A stretch of 64,000 nucleotides of DNA from Thalassospira australica (GCF_000763295.1 NZ_JRJE01000002.1:62001-126000), one strand, 5' to 3'; counted from the stretch's first letter, positions 9,541 through 17,975 are shown. Translations and numbers: made by a program. The notes: generated by a model not told the origin, from the sequence alone.

Positions 9541-9562
9541 CCGGGCCCCTTTCGGGGCCCGG
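9541..9562 (-). terminator. Intrinsic terminator, mainly for the minus-strand small peptide gene
   Basis: A perfect 9-bp stem CCGGGCCCC/GGGGCCCGG with a TTTC loop. The U-rich tract (plus-strand AAAACAAAAA at 9531-9540) follows the stem when read on the minus strand, so it terminates leftward transcription from the 26-codon gene. It may also stop the oxidoreductase transcript. Confidence 0.8.
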
Positions 9563-9594
9563 CAAGTTTTCAGGGAGGCATCTAAGAACCGACG

Positions 9595-9675
9595 TTACGG
9601 AGCAAACGTCAGCAGGGAGGAGACAAAAAGCACAGCGGTCGATGTAATCGAAAAGGCGATATATTTGATAATCAT
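9595..9675 (-). CDS. Very small hydrophobic peptide (26 aa)
   Basis: A 26-codon reading frame with an AAAGGA ribosome site 8 nt before its ATG and a strong terminator 33 nt after its TAA. The peptide begins MIIKYIAF and ends LLTFAP. Residues 4-24 are almost all hydrophobic or small, giving a single membrane span with a Lys near the N terminus. I do not recognise a family. Ribosome site, membrane span and dedicated terminator together argue for a real small membrane protein. The 263-bp repeat lies 64 nt upstream and could supply or disturb its promoter. Confidence 0.5.
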   Translation of the reverse strand: MIIKYIAFSITSTAVLFVSSLLTFAP

Positions 9676-9739
9676 GTTCAGGGTCCTTTGCGGGGGAGCA
9701 GGCAAGGCAGCACCGGGGACGCAACGCCCTGCCTGTCTA

Positions 9740-10002
9740 GGGTCAGGACCTATTAATTTGGTTTGAATGGTCGCTCAGATTTGTGCGGATACGCGAAGCA
9801 AAGCCGCAGGAAGATATTTATCTTTCAACGCTTTGCGACAAAGTAGGCCGTGCAAATCTGAGTGATCCGAAGGACAGGGTTTATGTTTGCAAACTCCTGC
9901 GTCAAATCCCTTAAGCGGGATACCACCCCTCTTAGCGGTATTTTCCTTGGATTTCACAAACATAAACTCTGCCATTCCAATCAAATTAATAGGTCCTGAC
10001 CC
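9740..10002. repeat. 263-bp inverted-repeat element, copy 1 (MITE-like, folded)
   Basis: The ends form about 31-bp terminal inverted repeats starting GGGTCAGGACC (29 of 31 paired). Copy 2 at 26363-26625 has exactly the same length and lies in the opposite orientation. Read on the minus strand, two long internal stems are present, GTTTATGTTTG with CAAACATAAAC and CTCAGATTTG with CAAATCTGAG, plus small hairpins such as CTTTGtcgCAAAG, so the whole unit can fold as a cloverleaf. CTA and TTA triplets flank the ends, a possible degenerate target duplication. A 60-odd-codon open frame on the minus strand is conserved in copy 2, but most changes follow the stems, so coding is doubtful. No transposase is present. 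Confidence 0.85.
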
Positions 10003-10078
10003 TTAGTAGAGCTTGTTTCCGCCGAACTTTCCTGTCCGTTGCCGGAGCCGGAACATGGCGGGGTGATCTAAATCGGGA

Positions 10079-10543
10079 TTACAATCCCAAGTCTGACAGC
10101 CCCGGATGATCATCCGGGCGGCGGCCAAGCGGCCAATGGAACAGGCGCTCTTGCTCGGTAATCGGCTTGTCATTGATGGATGCGACGCGGTGACGCATCA
10201 GGCCATCTTCATCAAATTCCCAGTTCTCATTGCCATAGGCACGGAACCAGTTGCCGCTATCATCCTGATACTCATAGGCAAAGCGCACCGCGATACGGTT
10301 TTCATGAAACGCCCAAAGCTCCTTGATCAAACGATATTCAATTTCCTTGCCCCATTTGCGGGTCAGGAAGGCAACGATGTTTCCACGCCCCTCAAATATC
10401 TCGGACCGGTTACGCCAGCGGCTGTCTGGCGTATAGGCCAGCGATACCTTCTGCGGATCACGGCTGTTCCAGCCATCCTCGGCCAGACGGACCTTCTGCT
10501 TGGCGGTTTCAACGGTAAAAGGCGGAAGCGGTGGCCGTGACAT
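10079..10543 (-). CDS. DUF1348 / NTF2-like (SnoaL-fold) protein
   Basis: The 154-residue protein matches the DUF1348 family of NTF2-like alpha+beta barrels across its whole length: [20 protein letters not shown] at the start, [20 protein letters not shown] in the middle, then [22 protein letters not shown] and [16 protein letters not shown]. Members are small cytoplasmic proteins, often annotated as SnoaL-like; their substrate is not established. The start follows an AAAGGATC ribosome site, which makes ATG 10543 better than the in-frame 10570. It lies 107 nt downstream of the AhpD-like gene on the same strand and may share its TetR-controlled transcript. Confidence 0.8.
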   Translation of the reverse strand: MSRPPLPPFTVETAKQKVRLAEDGWNSRDPQKVSLAYTPDSRWRNRSEIFEGRGNIVAFLTRKWGKEIEYRLIKELWAFHENRIAVRFAYEYQDDSGNWFRAYGNENWEFDEDGLMRHRVASINDKPITEQERLFHWPLGRRPDDHPGLSDLGL

Positions 10544-10650
10544 CAATCTGATCCTTTGATCTGTGGGCAATAAGGGGGCCCCGGTCGACAGGGAGCAACA
10601 TGCGGAGGGGGGATCGCCGACCGGGGAAGTACCGGAAGTTTCCCCTGCCC

Positions 10651-11199
10651 TTAGGCAGCAGAGGCATTCACCACCGGGAAATCAATCGGCGTATCAAAGG
10701 CTTCATTGAGGTAATTGGTCAGGGTATTGAGTGCAACATGGGCCACGATCTCGACCAGTTCAGCCTCGCTGTAACCGGCAAGTTTGGCGGCACTCACGTC
10801 ACCTTCACTGACCTGGCCACGGTTTTTCACCAAAGCCACGGCAAAGCGCACAGCCGCATCCGCCTTCTGATCGGTCGACGTCCCATTGCGGTTTGCCGCA
10901 ATTTCGGCATCGTCGAGTTTGGCAATGTTTTTGCCAAGATAGGTATGCGCCGAAAGGCAATAGTCACAACCATTGAGCTGAGCCACCGCAAGGGCAATGC
11001 GTTCGCGGGTCTGTGGATCCAGTGCGCCTTTGGCAAGCGCACCATTCAAACCAAGATAGCCTTCAAGGGCTGCCGGGCTGTTTGCCGTCAGACGAAACAG
11101 GTTCGGAACCGAACCAAGCATCTTGTTCACACCCTCAAGAAGCGGCTGGGCGGTTTCGGGTGCAGCGTCAATCGAAGCAGGCAGAGAAATGCGGGTCAT
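10651..11199 (-). CDS. Carboxymuconolactone decarboxylase / AhpD-like peroxidase-related protein
   Basis: The 182-residue protein has the CMD-family helical core with the redox-active CxxC motif in [11 protein letters not shown] (near 85) and the following His, as in AhpD alkylhydroperoxidases, which reduce peroxides with a dithiol. The length fits the peroxidase-related CMD group. The start is set by AAGGAGAGTTTCA before ATG 11199. It is divergent from a TetR gene. Two near-identical palindromes in the spacer indicate direct repression by that regulator, with derepression by a small electrophile or oxidant as a plausible inference. Confidence 0.8.
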   Translation of the reverse strand: MTRISLPASIDAAPETAQPLLEGVNKMLGSVPNLFRLTANSPAALEGYLGLNGALAKGALDPQTRERIALAVAQLNGCDYCLSAHTYLGKNIAKLDDAEIAANRNGTSTDQKADAAVRFAVALVKNRGQVSEGDVSAAKLAGYSEAELVEIVAHVALNTLTNYLNEAFDTPIDFPVVNASAA

Positions 11200-11246
11200 T
11201 GAAACTCTCCTTAACGAGTTCGGGTTGATCAGTGTTGAAAACATAT

Positions 11247-11266
11247 ATACAGACAGGTCTGTCTAT
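11247..11266. promoter_or_regulatory. Putative TetR operator, site 1
   Basis: ATACAGACAGGTCTGTCTAT contains the inverted repeat AGACAG-GT-CTGTCT. It lies 47 nt before the AhpD-like start and matches site 2 at 11342-11361 in all but two positions. Confidence 0.65.
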
Positions 11267-11341
11267 ATGTCAAATATATTTTTGAAATGGTCATTCTGTC
11301 TTCGGAAAATCTTGCAATTCTGCGGATTTCTCGCCACAAAG

Positions 11342-11361
11342 ATACAGACCGGTCTGACTAT
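11342..11361. promoter_or_regulatory. Putative TetR operator, site 2
   Basis: ATACAGACCGGTCTGACTAT has the perfect 12-bp palindrome CAGACCGGTCTG at its centre. It sits 34 nt before the TetR start, so the regulator probably also represses itself. The centres of the two sites are 95 bp apart, about nine helical turns. Confidence 0.65.
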
Positions 11362-11395
11362 TGAGGTACCGAATCCGACCACTGGAGTGAAAAAA

Positions 11396-11974
11396 TTGAA
11401 ATCGAAACGCGACGTTCTCGTCGATACGGCCCTGCGTCTTTTCTATACCCAAGGCTTCAACGCCACCGGAATTGACAAGATTCTCGCAGAATCCGGCGTT
11501 GCCAAAATGACGATGTACAAGCACTTCAAGTCAAAGGATGACCTTATTCTCGCCGCTCTCACCCATCGCGATGAACAATTCCGCGACTGGCTGACATCGG
11601 AAATGCAAAAGGCATCCACCAATCCGCGCGAACAGATTCTTGCGATGTATGATGCACTCGAAGAATGGTTTCATGGCCGCGCCTTCAAGGGCATGGGCTT
11701 TTCGGGCTGCGCCTTCATCAATGCCTCAAGCGAGTTTGCAAAACTTGATCATCCCGCCCATCAGATCGCGGCTGAACACAAACGCTGTGTCCTTGAGCAT
11801 ATTACCGATCTGTGTGAAAAAGCAGGCGCATCCAACCCCAAACAACTAGCCGAGGAACTGGCCCTGCTCAAAGAAGGTGCGATTGTTACCGCCCAGGTGC
11901 GGGGCATGCCCGAATCGGCGCGTATTGCCAAAACAATCGCAACCGGCCTTCTTGATGCTGCCCTGCGTGACTGA
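11396..11974 (+). CDS. TetR-family transcriptional regulator
   Basis: About 192 residues, with a helix-turn-helix at residues 5-50 (DTALRLFYTQGFNATGIDKILAESGVAKMTMYKHFKSKDDLI) and a C-terminal TetR_C-type ligand domain. TTG 11396 is chosen because GGAG (11384-11387) lies 8 nt before it and the protein then starts right at the DNA-binding domain; a GTG at 11387 is the alternative. The long upstream extension to 11123 would overlap the divergent gene and is not supported. Two operator-like palindromes lie between this gene and the AhpD-like gene, its likely target. Confidence 0.85.
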   Translation: MKSKRDVLVDTALRLFYTQGFNATGIDKILAESGVAKMTMYKHFKSKDDLILAALTHRDEQFRDWLTSEMQKASTNPREQILAMYDALEEWFHGRAFKGMGFSGCAFINASSEFAKLDHPAHQIAAEHKRCVLEHITDLCEKAGASNPKQLAEELALLKEGAIVTAQVRGMPESARIAKTIATGLLDAALRD

Positions 11975-12010
11975 TCCCGGCAGAGGAAAAATCACCTAGA
12001 AACAACAAAA

Positions 12011-12036
12011 CGGGGCCATCGGGCCCCGCTTTTTGT
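12011..12036. terminator. Bidirectional intrinsic terminator between tetR and rnd
   Basis: CGGGGCC/GGCCCCG stem with an ATCG loop, followed by CTTTTTGTT on the plus strand and preceded by AACAACAAAA, which gives a U-rich tract on the minus strand. It separates the convergent tetR and rnd genes. Confidence 0.8.
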
Positions 12037-12082
12037 TGGTCGACAACCTGGCACACACTTGGGCCACACCTTGGGCACGCCC

Positions 12083-13246
12083 CTAGCTTTCAAGATCGAC
12101 AAACACCACTTCGCCGTCTTTGAGCTTAAGCCCAAGCTGCCCGTGTTTAAGACGCAGTGCATACTGCCCGAAAAGCTCGCGTCGCCAGCCACGCATGGCC
12201 GGAACATCTGCATTGTCATCAGCTGCGATGTTTTGCAGATCATCGCTTGAGGCAACCAACCGCTGGGCAACGCCCTTTTCCTCGGCACACAGCTTCAAAA
12301 GCACTTTAAGCAGCTCAACCGTCGGGCCGATCCCGGCAGGCAGTTCGATGCGCTGTTTGGGTTTCGGCCATTGGTCCTGCGGACTATCAAGGGCCGCCTT
12401 GATGGCGTCAATGATCGCCAAACCGGGTTTGGACGTGCCAAAGTTGCGCCCCACACCACGGGTTTTATCGAGATCCTTGTCCGTCATTGGCTGACGGGCG
12501 GCGATATCAAGCAAGGTGTCATCACGCAAAATCCGGTTGCGCGGCAGGTTCTTGCGCTGCGCTTCAGTTTCGCGCCATTCGCCAAGCGCACGGGCAACCG
12601 CCAGGAATTTCGGGCTATTGGAACGGGTTTTAAGACGCTTCCACGCATCAGCCGGATCAATCGAATAGATCGACGGATCGGTCAGGCGGTCCATTTCCTC
12701 GCGCAGCCAAACGGCACGGCCATTGGCTTCAAGACGTTCGTGGAAATCTTCGAAAATCACCCGCAGATGGGTCACATCAGACAGCGCGTAGCTGAGTTGC
12801 TTGGTCGAAAGCGGCCGACGCGACCAATCAGTAAAGCGCATCGATTTATCGATGTTTTTGCGCGCCACTTTGTTGACCAGCGTTTCATAGCCGACCTGAT
12901 CGCCATAGCCCAGCACCATAGCCGCCACCTGGGTATCAAATACCGGATGGGGCACCTTGCCCGACAGATGGACAAAAATTTCGATATCCTGACGGGCCGC
13001 GTGAAACACCTTGATCACGCTTTCGTCCTGCATCAGATCAAACAGCGGCGTCAGGTCAATCCCCTCAGCCAGCGGATCAACCGCCGCACCGGCATCCGAA
13101 AATTCCGGGCTTGCCAGCTGCACCAGACAAAGTTGCGGCCAGTAGGTCGAATCCCGCATGAATTCGGTATCGACAGTGACATATTCGAACGTGCGCAGTT
13201 TTTCGCAAAGTGCGCGCAGTTCTTCTGTAGTTGTAATTGGTTCCAT
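12083..13246 (-). CDS. rnd: Ribonuclease D
   Basis: 3'-5' exoribonuclease that trims tRNA and other stable RNA precursors. The DEDDy motifs are visible: Exo I VDTEFMRDSTYWPQL (about 20-35), Exo II near VFHAARQDIEIF (about 80) and Exo III YALSDVTHL (about 153). HRDC domains follow (ALGEWRETEAQRKNLPRNRILRDDTLLDIA near 220). The length of 387 residues is normal for the family. The ATG at 13246 is preferred over 13297 because MEPITTTEELR aligns with the usual start. It is convergent with tetR and lies behind the AstE-like gene on the same strand after 75 nt. Confidence 0.9.
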   Translation of the reverse strand: MEPITTTEELRALCEKLRTFEYVTVDTEFMRDSTYWPQLCLVQLASPEFSDAGAAVDPLAEGIDLTPLFDLMQDESVIKVFHAARQDIEIFVHLSGKVPHPVFDTQVAAMVLGYGDQVGYETLVNKVARKNIDKSMRFTDWSRRPLSTKQLSYALSDVTHLRVIFEDFHERLEANGRAVWLREEMDRLTDPSIYSIDPADAWKRLKTRSNSPKFLAVARALGEWRETEAQRKNLPRNRILRDDTLLDIAARQPMTDKDLDKTRGVGRNFGTSKPGLAIIDAIKAALDSPQDQWPKPKQRIELPAGIGPTVELLKVLLKLCAEEKGVAQRLVASSDDLQNIAADDNADVPAMRGWRRELFGQYALRLKHGQLGLKLKDGEVVFVDLES

Positions 13247-13321
13247 GAAGATTGCTATAGCATTGCAGAGCACAATTCGCCAGTGGCTTGAATGCAAAGC
13301 TGGTCTTCGCGGGATTGACGC

Positions 13322-14410
13322 CTAAATGATCTCATCTTCATCAAGCAAAGGGTCGGATTGCAGATGGGTTTCGATGGCATCCATGCGTTCCTGAACCTCG
13401 GATGGGCGTTTGATCGAGGCAACATGAAACAGCGCATCCCCCTGATTGACAATCGGCAGGTTGGTCCGCCCGATGATCAACCCGTCTTCGCGTGCCAGAA
13501 CCTCTTCATCGGTTTGGCCAAACGGATCGGCGACGGCTGCAACCACATCCCCGGCATGGACAAAATCCCCCGCCAGTTTAAAGGTCCGCAAAATGCCGCC
13601 TGCTGGCGCACGCAACCAATGGCTGCTTGATGATTTGAACGATGCCACACGCGGTTCGCGCACGGTGCGTTGCGACAGCATGCCAAGTTTGCGCATCACC
13701 CGCAAAACACCCGACACCCCTGCCCGGATCGACATTTCATCAAACCGAAGCCCCTCGCCCGCCTCATACAGCAGGATCGGCACACCGACTTCACGCGCCG
13801 CTTCGCGAAGCGACCCTTCACGCAGCGGACTGGTGAGAATGATGGGGGTGCCAAATGCCTCGGCATAGCTCATGATTTCAGGGTCATCTTCATTAACCCG
13901 GATTTGCGGCAAGTTAACACGGTTAACTGCCGCACTGTGAAGATCAATCCCGAAGTCAGAACGTTCAACAATTTCACTTAAGAACAAATGCGCCAATTGT
14001 GCCGCAAGCGATCCGCGCGAATGCCCCGGAAAACACCGGTTCAAATCACGACGGTCGGGCAAATAGCGTGTATGGTTTAAAAACCCAAAGGCATTGACGA
14101 CCGGCACGGCAAGCAATGTGCCACGCATCCCGCGCAAGGCAGGTGATTTCAAAACCCGGCGGATGACTTCCACACCAACGATTTCATCGCCATGCACCGC
14201 CCCGCTGACAAAGATCACCGGCCCGGGACGTTTGCCATGAACAACATTGACCGTCAGGTTCACCGGCGTGTGGTTTGACAGCAGTGAAATCGGAATATCA
14301 ACGATCTGGCGCGTGCCCGGAGCAACCTTTTGCCCCCCGATCTCAAAATCGGGATTCTTCGGCGTTCTTGGTGTTTTGCCTTTGGCCTTGGTCAATCCGG
14401 TTTCGCTCAT
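13322..14410 (-). CDS. Succinylglutamate desuccinylase/aspartoacylase-family zinc carboxypeptidase
   Basis: M14-type zinc hydrolase of 362 residues. The metal ligands are in SGAVHGDEIVG (HxxE, about 87-97) and in FGIDLHSAA (His, about 170); RDLNRCFPGH is the substrate-binding Arg region. The C-terminal 80 residues (PAGGILRTFKLAGDFVHAGDVVA) resemble the beta domain of AstE. It starts 4 nt after the rimK stop, so the two are co-transcribed. In RimK operons this enzyme class may remove amino acids or acyl groups that RimK adds, which is an inference from context. Confidence 0.85.
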   Translation of the reverse strand: MSETGLTKAKGKTPRTPKNPDFEIGGQKVAPGTRQIVDIPISLLSNHTPVNLTVNVVHGKRPGPVIFVSGAVHGDEIVGVEVIRRVLKSPALRGMRGTLLAVPVVNAFGFLNHTRYLPDRRDLNRCFPGHSRGSLAAQLAHLFLSEIVERSDFGIDLHSAAVNRVNLPQIRVNEDDPEIMSYAEAFGTPIILTSPLREGSLREAAREVGVPILLYEAGEGLRFDEMSIRAGVSGVLRVMRKLGMLSQRTVREPRVASFKSSSSHWLRAPAGGILRTFKLAGDFVHAGDVVAAVADPFGQTDEEVLAREDGLIIGRTNLPIVNQGDALFHVASIKRPSEVQERMDAIETHLQSDPLLDEDEII

Positions 14411-14414
14411 GCTC

Positions 14415-15320
14415 TTATCCCTTGCCCTTGGTGCGCACCTTACCGGGCTTGAAGTCTTTTTCCATGAAATCAATCACCATGCCGGCAATATCCTTGCCCG
14501 TGGCATTTTCAATGCCTTCCAGCCCCGGCGACGAATTGACTTCCATCACCACCGGCCCGTGATTGGAACGCAAGATATCCACCCCACAGACATTAAGCCC
14601 CATCGCCTTGGCTGCTTCAACGGCAGTTGCGCGTTCTTGCGGCGTAATGCGGATTGACCGCGATGATCCACCACGGTGAATGTTCGACCGGAAATCGCCC
14701 TCTGCCCCTTTGCGTTCCATGCTGGCAACCACCTTGCCGCCAATCACAAAACAGCGGATATCGCTATTTCCGGCTTCCTTGATGAATTCCTGGACCATGA
14801 TGGCGACATTGGCCCCACGGAACGCCTCGATCACGGATTTGGCAGACTTTTCGGTCTCGCCCAGGACCACGCCGATACCCTGCGTCCCTTCAAGCAACTT
14901 GATAACGACCGGCGCACCACCAACGATGGAAAGCACTTCGTCAGTCTTTTTCGGATCATGGGCAAAGGCCGTTACCGGCAGACCAATGCCACGTCGTGCA
15001 AGGATCTGAAGCGACCGCAACTTGTCGCGCGACCGGCCAATCGCCACGGATTCATTGAGCGGATAAACACCCATCATTTCAAACTGGCGCAACACCGCCA
15101 AACCGAACTGCGTGATCGACACACCAATACGCGGGATCACGGCGTCATAACCGGTCAGCTTCGCACCACCATAATAGATTTCGGGTCGAAGCGACGTAAT
15201 GTTCATCGACACGCGCAGCGTACTGATAATGTCGATCTCATGCCCGCGCGCTTCGGCCGCCTCGACCAGCCGTTTGTGGGAGTAAAGATTGGGATTGCGT
15301 GCAAGCATCGCGATTTTCAT
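14415..15320 (-). CDS. rimK: Ribosomal protein S6--L-glutamate ligase family (ATP-grasp)
   Basis: ATP-grasp ligase of 301 residues that adds glutamates to the C terminus of ribosomal protein S6 in characterised relatives. Seen: N-terminal [18 protein letters not shown], the ATP-binding loop [13 protein letters not shown] (about 140), [17 protein letters not shown] (about 178), and the metal-binding end [28 protein letters not shown] (about 245). The ATG at 15320 fits the family start. Gene order rimB (protease) / rimK / AstE-like hydrolase on one strand matches known RimK operons, in which protease and ligase set the glutamate tail length. Confidence 0.9.
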   Translation of the reverse strand: MKIAMLARNPNLYSHKRLVEAAEARGHEIDIISTLRVSMNITSLRPEIYYGGAKLTGYDAVIPRIGVSITQFGLAVLRQFEMMGVYPLNESVAIGRSRDKLRSLQILARRGIGLPVTAFAHDPKKTDEVLSIVGGAPVVIKLLEGTQGIGVVLGETEKSAKSVIEAFRGANVAIMVQEFIKEAGNSDIRCFVIGGKVVASMERKGAEGDFRSNIHRGGSSRSIRITPQERATAVEAAKAMGLNVCGVDILRSNHGPVVMEVNSSPGLEGIENATGKDIAGMVIDFMEKDFKPGKVRTKGKG

Positions 15321-15390
15321 AGAATGTACCCCCATTAACGGCATGAACGAGCACGCAGACGGTGTCATACCGGCAGCGGGCCAATGCTAT

Positions 15391-15426
15391 TTGGTCAGAA
15401 AGTGAAACTTGGTCAGAAAATAAAAC
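15391..15426. repeat. Two tandem 18-nt units before rimK
   Basis: TTGGTCAGAAAGTGAAAC is followed immediately by TTGGTCAGAAAATAAAAC, with 16 of 18 positions identical. The pair lies in the 153-nt spacer between rimB and rimK, about 70 nt before the rimK start. Read on the minus strand it is AT-rich and could be a regulator site or part of an internal promoter. Confidence 0.5.
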
Positions 15427-15473
15427 GATCCAAACCGGTCTTTGTTCCGATCTGCGATCATTCTGCTGCGCGT

Positions 15474-15986
15474 CTAACTCTGTTCCGGCTTCCCTGCAAG
15501 ATAAGATTTTGATGGCAGGACCAAAAATCTTCCTGCTTTCATCGCCGTGCGCCCCAAAAGCATGGGAAAGCCCATGATCGACCGGTTCGCCAACGATATT
15601 TCGACTTTCAGTTTGTGGTGCCCCACCACGATATGAGAGGACACAACAAAGCGTTCTTCTGCATTTCCGTTTGAAGAACGAATCTCGCGAATCTCCACCA
15701 ATGGGGCGAGACACTTCACACGGCCATGCCCGTCTCCGGGATAGTGCGGCAAGGTAAACTGCACAAAGTCACGCCCGTCATGGGTGACCGGCACCGGGTT
15801 CAGCGCATGCAGGGATGACGTTCGTGCCCCTGTATCAACCTTGGCCTTGATAACCGGCACTTCAAGGTCGGGAAGCCCGACCCATTCCCGCCAGCCCAGA
15901 ACATGCCCGTCGGCAATCAGGGAAGCGGTCTGTGCTTTAAACGACGGTTTTGCTTTTACGCGTTGCGGGCTCACAGCAGTATCCAC
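15474..15986 (-). CDS. rimB: Retropepsin-like aspartic protease (RimB/RloA family)
   Basis: The 170-residue protein belongs to the DUF785/RimB family of bacterial retropepsin-like proteases. The active-site motif is KVDTGARTSSLHA (DTGA near residue 52), preceded by GWREWVGLPDL and followed by the family end SIMGFPMLLGRTAM. In Pseudomonas RimB trims the glutamate tails that RimK adds to S6. It is the first gene of the rimB-rimK-AstE-like set; a 153-nt gap separates it from rimK, so an internal promoter is possible. Confidence 0.85.
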   Translation of the reverse strand: MDTAVSPQRVKAKPSFKAQTASLIADGHVLGWREWVGLPDLEVPVIKAKVDTGARTSSLHALNPVPVTHDGRDFVQFTLPHYPGDGHGRVKCLAPLVEIREIRSSNGNAEERFVVSSHIVVGHHKLKVEISLANRSIMGFPMLLGRTAMKAGRFLVLPSKSYLAGKPEQS

Positions 15987-16065
15987 TTGTTGAACGTGCC
16001 ATCAATTCATTGCCGTCGACTATAACCTGTAACAGCATGATCACCTTGCGAAAACAAAGGTTAGA

Positions 16066-16842
16066 TCAGGAGACTTTCTGAAGATCTTCCATCACACTGC
16101 GCACAAGCGGCAAGGTCACTGCCCGCTTTTCCGCCAGTGCCCGCCGGTCAATGGCCGCGACCAATGCTGTCAGCGATGCAAAGGACCGCTCCATACGCGG
16201 CAGGACATAGCTGATGATCTGCGGATTGGCCTGAATTTGCCGATCCGCAAACAGCTTCAGCAACAAACCAACAATCAGGTCATCATCGGGCGGGGAAATC
16301 TCGCACACCAGAGCAGCCCCCAGCCGTGATTTCAAATCCGGCAAATTGATCTTCCAGCGTGATGGTGGCTGGCTTGCGGTCAAAAGCAAATGCCCGCCAC
16401 GTTCCTTAAGCATATTGTACAGATGGAAACAGACGGTTTCATCAAGGCCATCGCCGCCGACCTGATCGGCATCCTCGATCAACAGCCCTTGTGCATCCCC
16501 CAGAAGTTCATCCGGGTCCACGCCTGTCAGGTCGTGCGCCAAAACGCGCAACGCCCCCGAACGTGCCCGCCAGACTTCCGCCAGATGGCTTTTGCCACAT
16601 CCGCTTGGCCCATACAGGCACAAAGCAGGAACCGGCCATTTCGGCCACTGGTCGATCCAGGCCACCGCTTCGCTATTGCAATCGGCCACCATGAAATCAT
16701 CACGGCCCAAAGCCGGACGCATTTCAAGCGCAAGCGGCAACTGCTGCGGCCCCCCATCAAGGCCAACATCACCTGAATCGCCAAGCATCTCACTTGGCGA
16801 GATATCGGCTTGCTTTGCCGGTTTGGCTTTTGCCCGGGTCAC
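16066..16842 (-). CDS. hdaA: DnaA regulatory inactivator homolog (HdaA)
   Basis: DnaA-like AAA+ protein of 258 residues without the DNA-binding domain IV, as in Hda. It carries the sliding-clamp-binding motif QLPL at residues 34-37, a Walker A GPSGCGKS near 80, a Walker B-like LLIEDADQVG near 120 and a sensor segment LLLTASQPPSRW near 153. In Caulobacter HdaA with the clamp stimulates ATP hydrolysis by DnaA and prevents over-initiation. It follows the AI-2E gene by 35 nt on the same strand. Confidence 0.9.
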   Translation of the reverse strand: MTRAKAKPAKQADISPSEMLGDSGDVGLDGGPQQLPLALEMRPALGRDDFMVADCNSEAVAWIDQWPKWPVPALCLYGPSGCGKSHLAEVWRARSGALRVLAHDLTGVDPDELLGDAQGLLIEDADQVGGDGLDETVCFHLYNMLKERGGHLLLTASQPPSRWKINLPDLKSRLGAALVCEISPPDDDLIVGLLLKLFADRQIQANPQIISYVLPRMERSFASLTALVAAIDRRALAEKRAVTLPLVRSVMEDLQKVS

Positions 16843-16877
16843 AGTGAACTCAACTTGCTGATTTTAATGCGTGGGTT

Positions 16878-17975
16878 TTAATTTTCGGTCTCTGGCTGCC
16901 CATCTGCACCTTGCGGCTCAGGCCCATGATCGTACAGCCGACTACTCAGATACTGCCTTAGACCATAACGCACAAGCACGCCGATCACTGCCGCCACCGG
17001 CACGGCCAGCATCACACCCAGAAGGCCAAACACCGCACCACCGGCCAGCAAGGCAAACATGACCCAGACCGCATGCAGCCCGACCTTGTCGCCAACGAGC
17101 TTCGGTGTCAGGAAATTGCCCTCAAGAACCTGTCCAACAAGGAACACAAGCGCCACAAGCGCCAGATCAAGCCCAAAGCCAAACTGGGCAATCGCAACCC
17201 CCATGCCGACCGCAAAGCCTGCAATCATCCCGAAATACGGCACAAAAGACACAAGCCCGGTCATCAGGCCGATGACAAACCCGAATTCAAGCCCGACAAG
17301 CGTCAGGCCAAGTCCGTAAAACAGGCCAAGCAACATGCATACCGTTGCCTGCCCACGCACGAACCCGGCAAGGGTTTCATCAATTTCGGATGCACATTGG
17401 CGGATGTCCGTCGCCGAACGACGCGGCAGATAACTATCGACCTTGGCAACGATCCGGTCCCAGTCACGCAGCAGATAAAATGACACCACCGGCGTAATGA
17501 ACAGCAAACTCAGGAAATTCAAAAGCGCCAACCCCCCCGACAAAACGTTGCTAAGCACATTGCCCGCCCATTTAAGGGCATTGGCACTTTGTCCCTTGAT
17601 CGCATCCGAAACACTTTGCAGCGTTTCAGGTGCCACCCGGTCAAGCACGTTCTGAAGATAGGGCGCAACATTGGAGCGCAGCGCATCGACATAGCCCGGG
17701 AACCGTTCAAGGAACCCGGCAAGCTGGCTTCCGATCATCGGCACGACAAGCAGCAGCACCAAAATGAAAACAAGGAAGAACAGAACTGTAATGATGCTGG
17801 TGGCAACCACCCGGCTTGCGCCGCGCGCTTCAAGCTTGTCGGCCAGCGGATCAAGGAAATAGGCAATCGCCATCCCGGTCACAAACGGCAACAGGATTCC
17901 GGAAAACAGCCAAATCAGGAAAAAGAATCCGACGATAAAAATCAGCCAAAACCGTGCTTGCTTCTGCAATGTCAT
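16878..17975 (-). CDS. AI-2E family transporter (PerM/YdiK-like)
   Basis: Inner-membrane protein of 365 residues with about seven or eight hydrophobic segments: two at the start (FWLIFIVGFFFLIWLFSGILL and VVATSIITVLFFLVFILVLLLV), then a soluble stretch (about 90-140), then the characteristic block YGLGLTLVGLEFGFVIGLMTGLVSFVPYFGMIAGF and GQVLEGNFLTPKLVGDKVGLHAVWV. The family exports diverse small molecules, some members the autoinducer AI-2. Here it sits between the DUF2066 gene and hdaA, a conserved arrangement in related genomes. The substrate is not known. Confidence 0.85.
   Translation of the reverse strand: MTLQKQARFWLIFIVGFFFLIWLFSGILLPFVTGMAIAYFLDPLADKLEARGASRVVATSIITVLFFLVFILVLLLVVPMIGSQLAGFLERFPGYVDALRSNVAPYLQNVLDRVAPETLQSVSDAIKGQSANALKWAGNVLSNVLSGGLALLNFLSLLFITPVVSFYLLRDWDRIVAKVDSYLPRRSATDIRQCASEIDETLAGFVRGQATVCMLLGLFYGLGLTLVGLEFGFVIGLMTGLVSFVPYFGMIAGFAVGMGVAIAQFGFGLDLALVALVFLVGQVLEGNFLTPKLVGDKVGLHAVWVMFALLAGGAVFGLLGVMLAVPVAAVIGVLVRYGLRQYLSSRLYDHGPEPQGADGQPETEN

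Noticed and set aside
9775-9984. A 69-codon minus-strand frame in repeat copy 1, similar in copy 2 (26390-26593)
   Set aside because: Its similarity is explained by the repeat itself. Most differences fall in pairs that preserve stems, and no ribosome site precedes either start. I kept it as part of the repeat, with coding left open.
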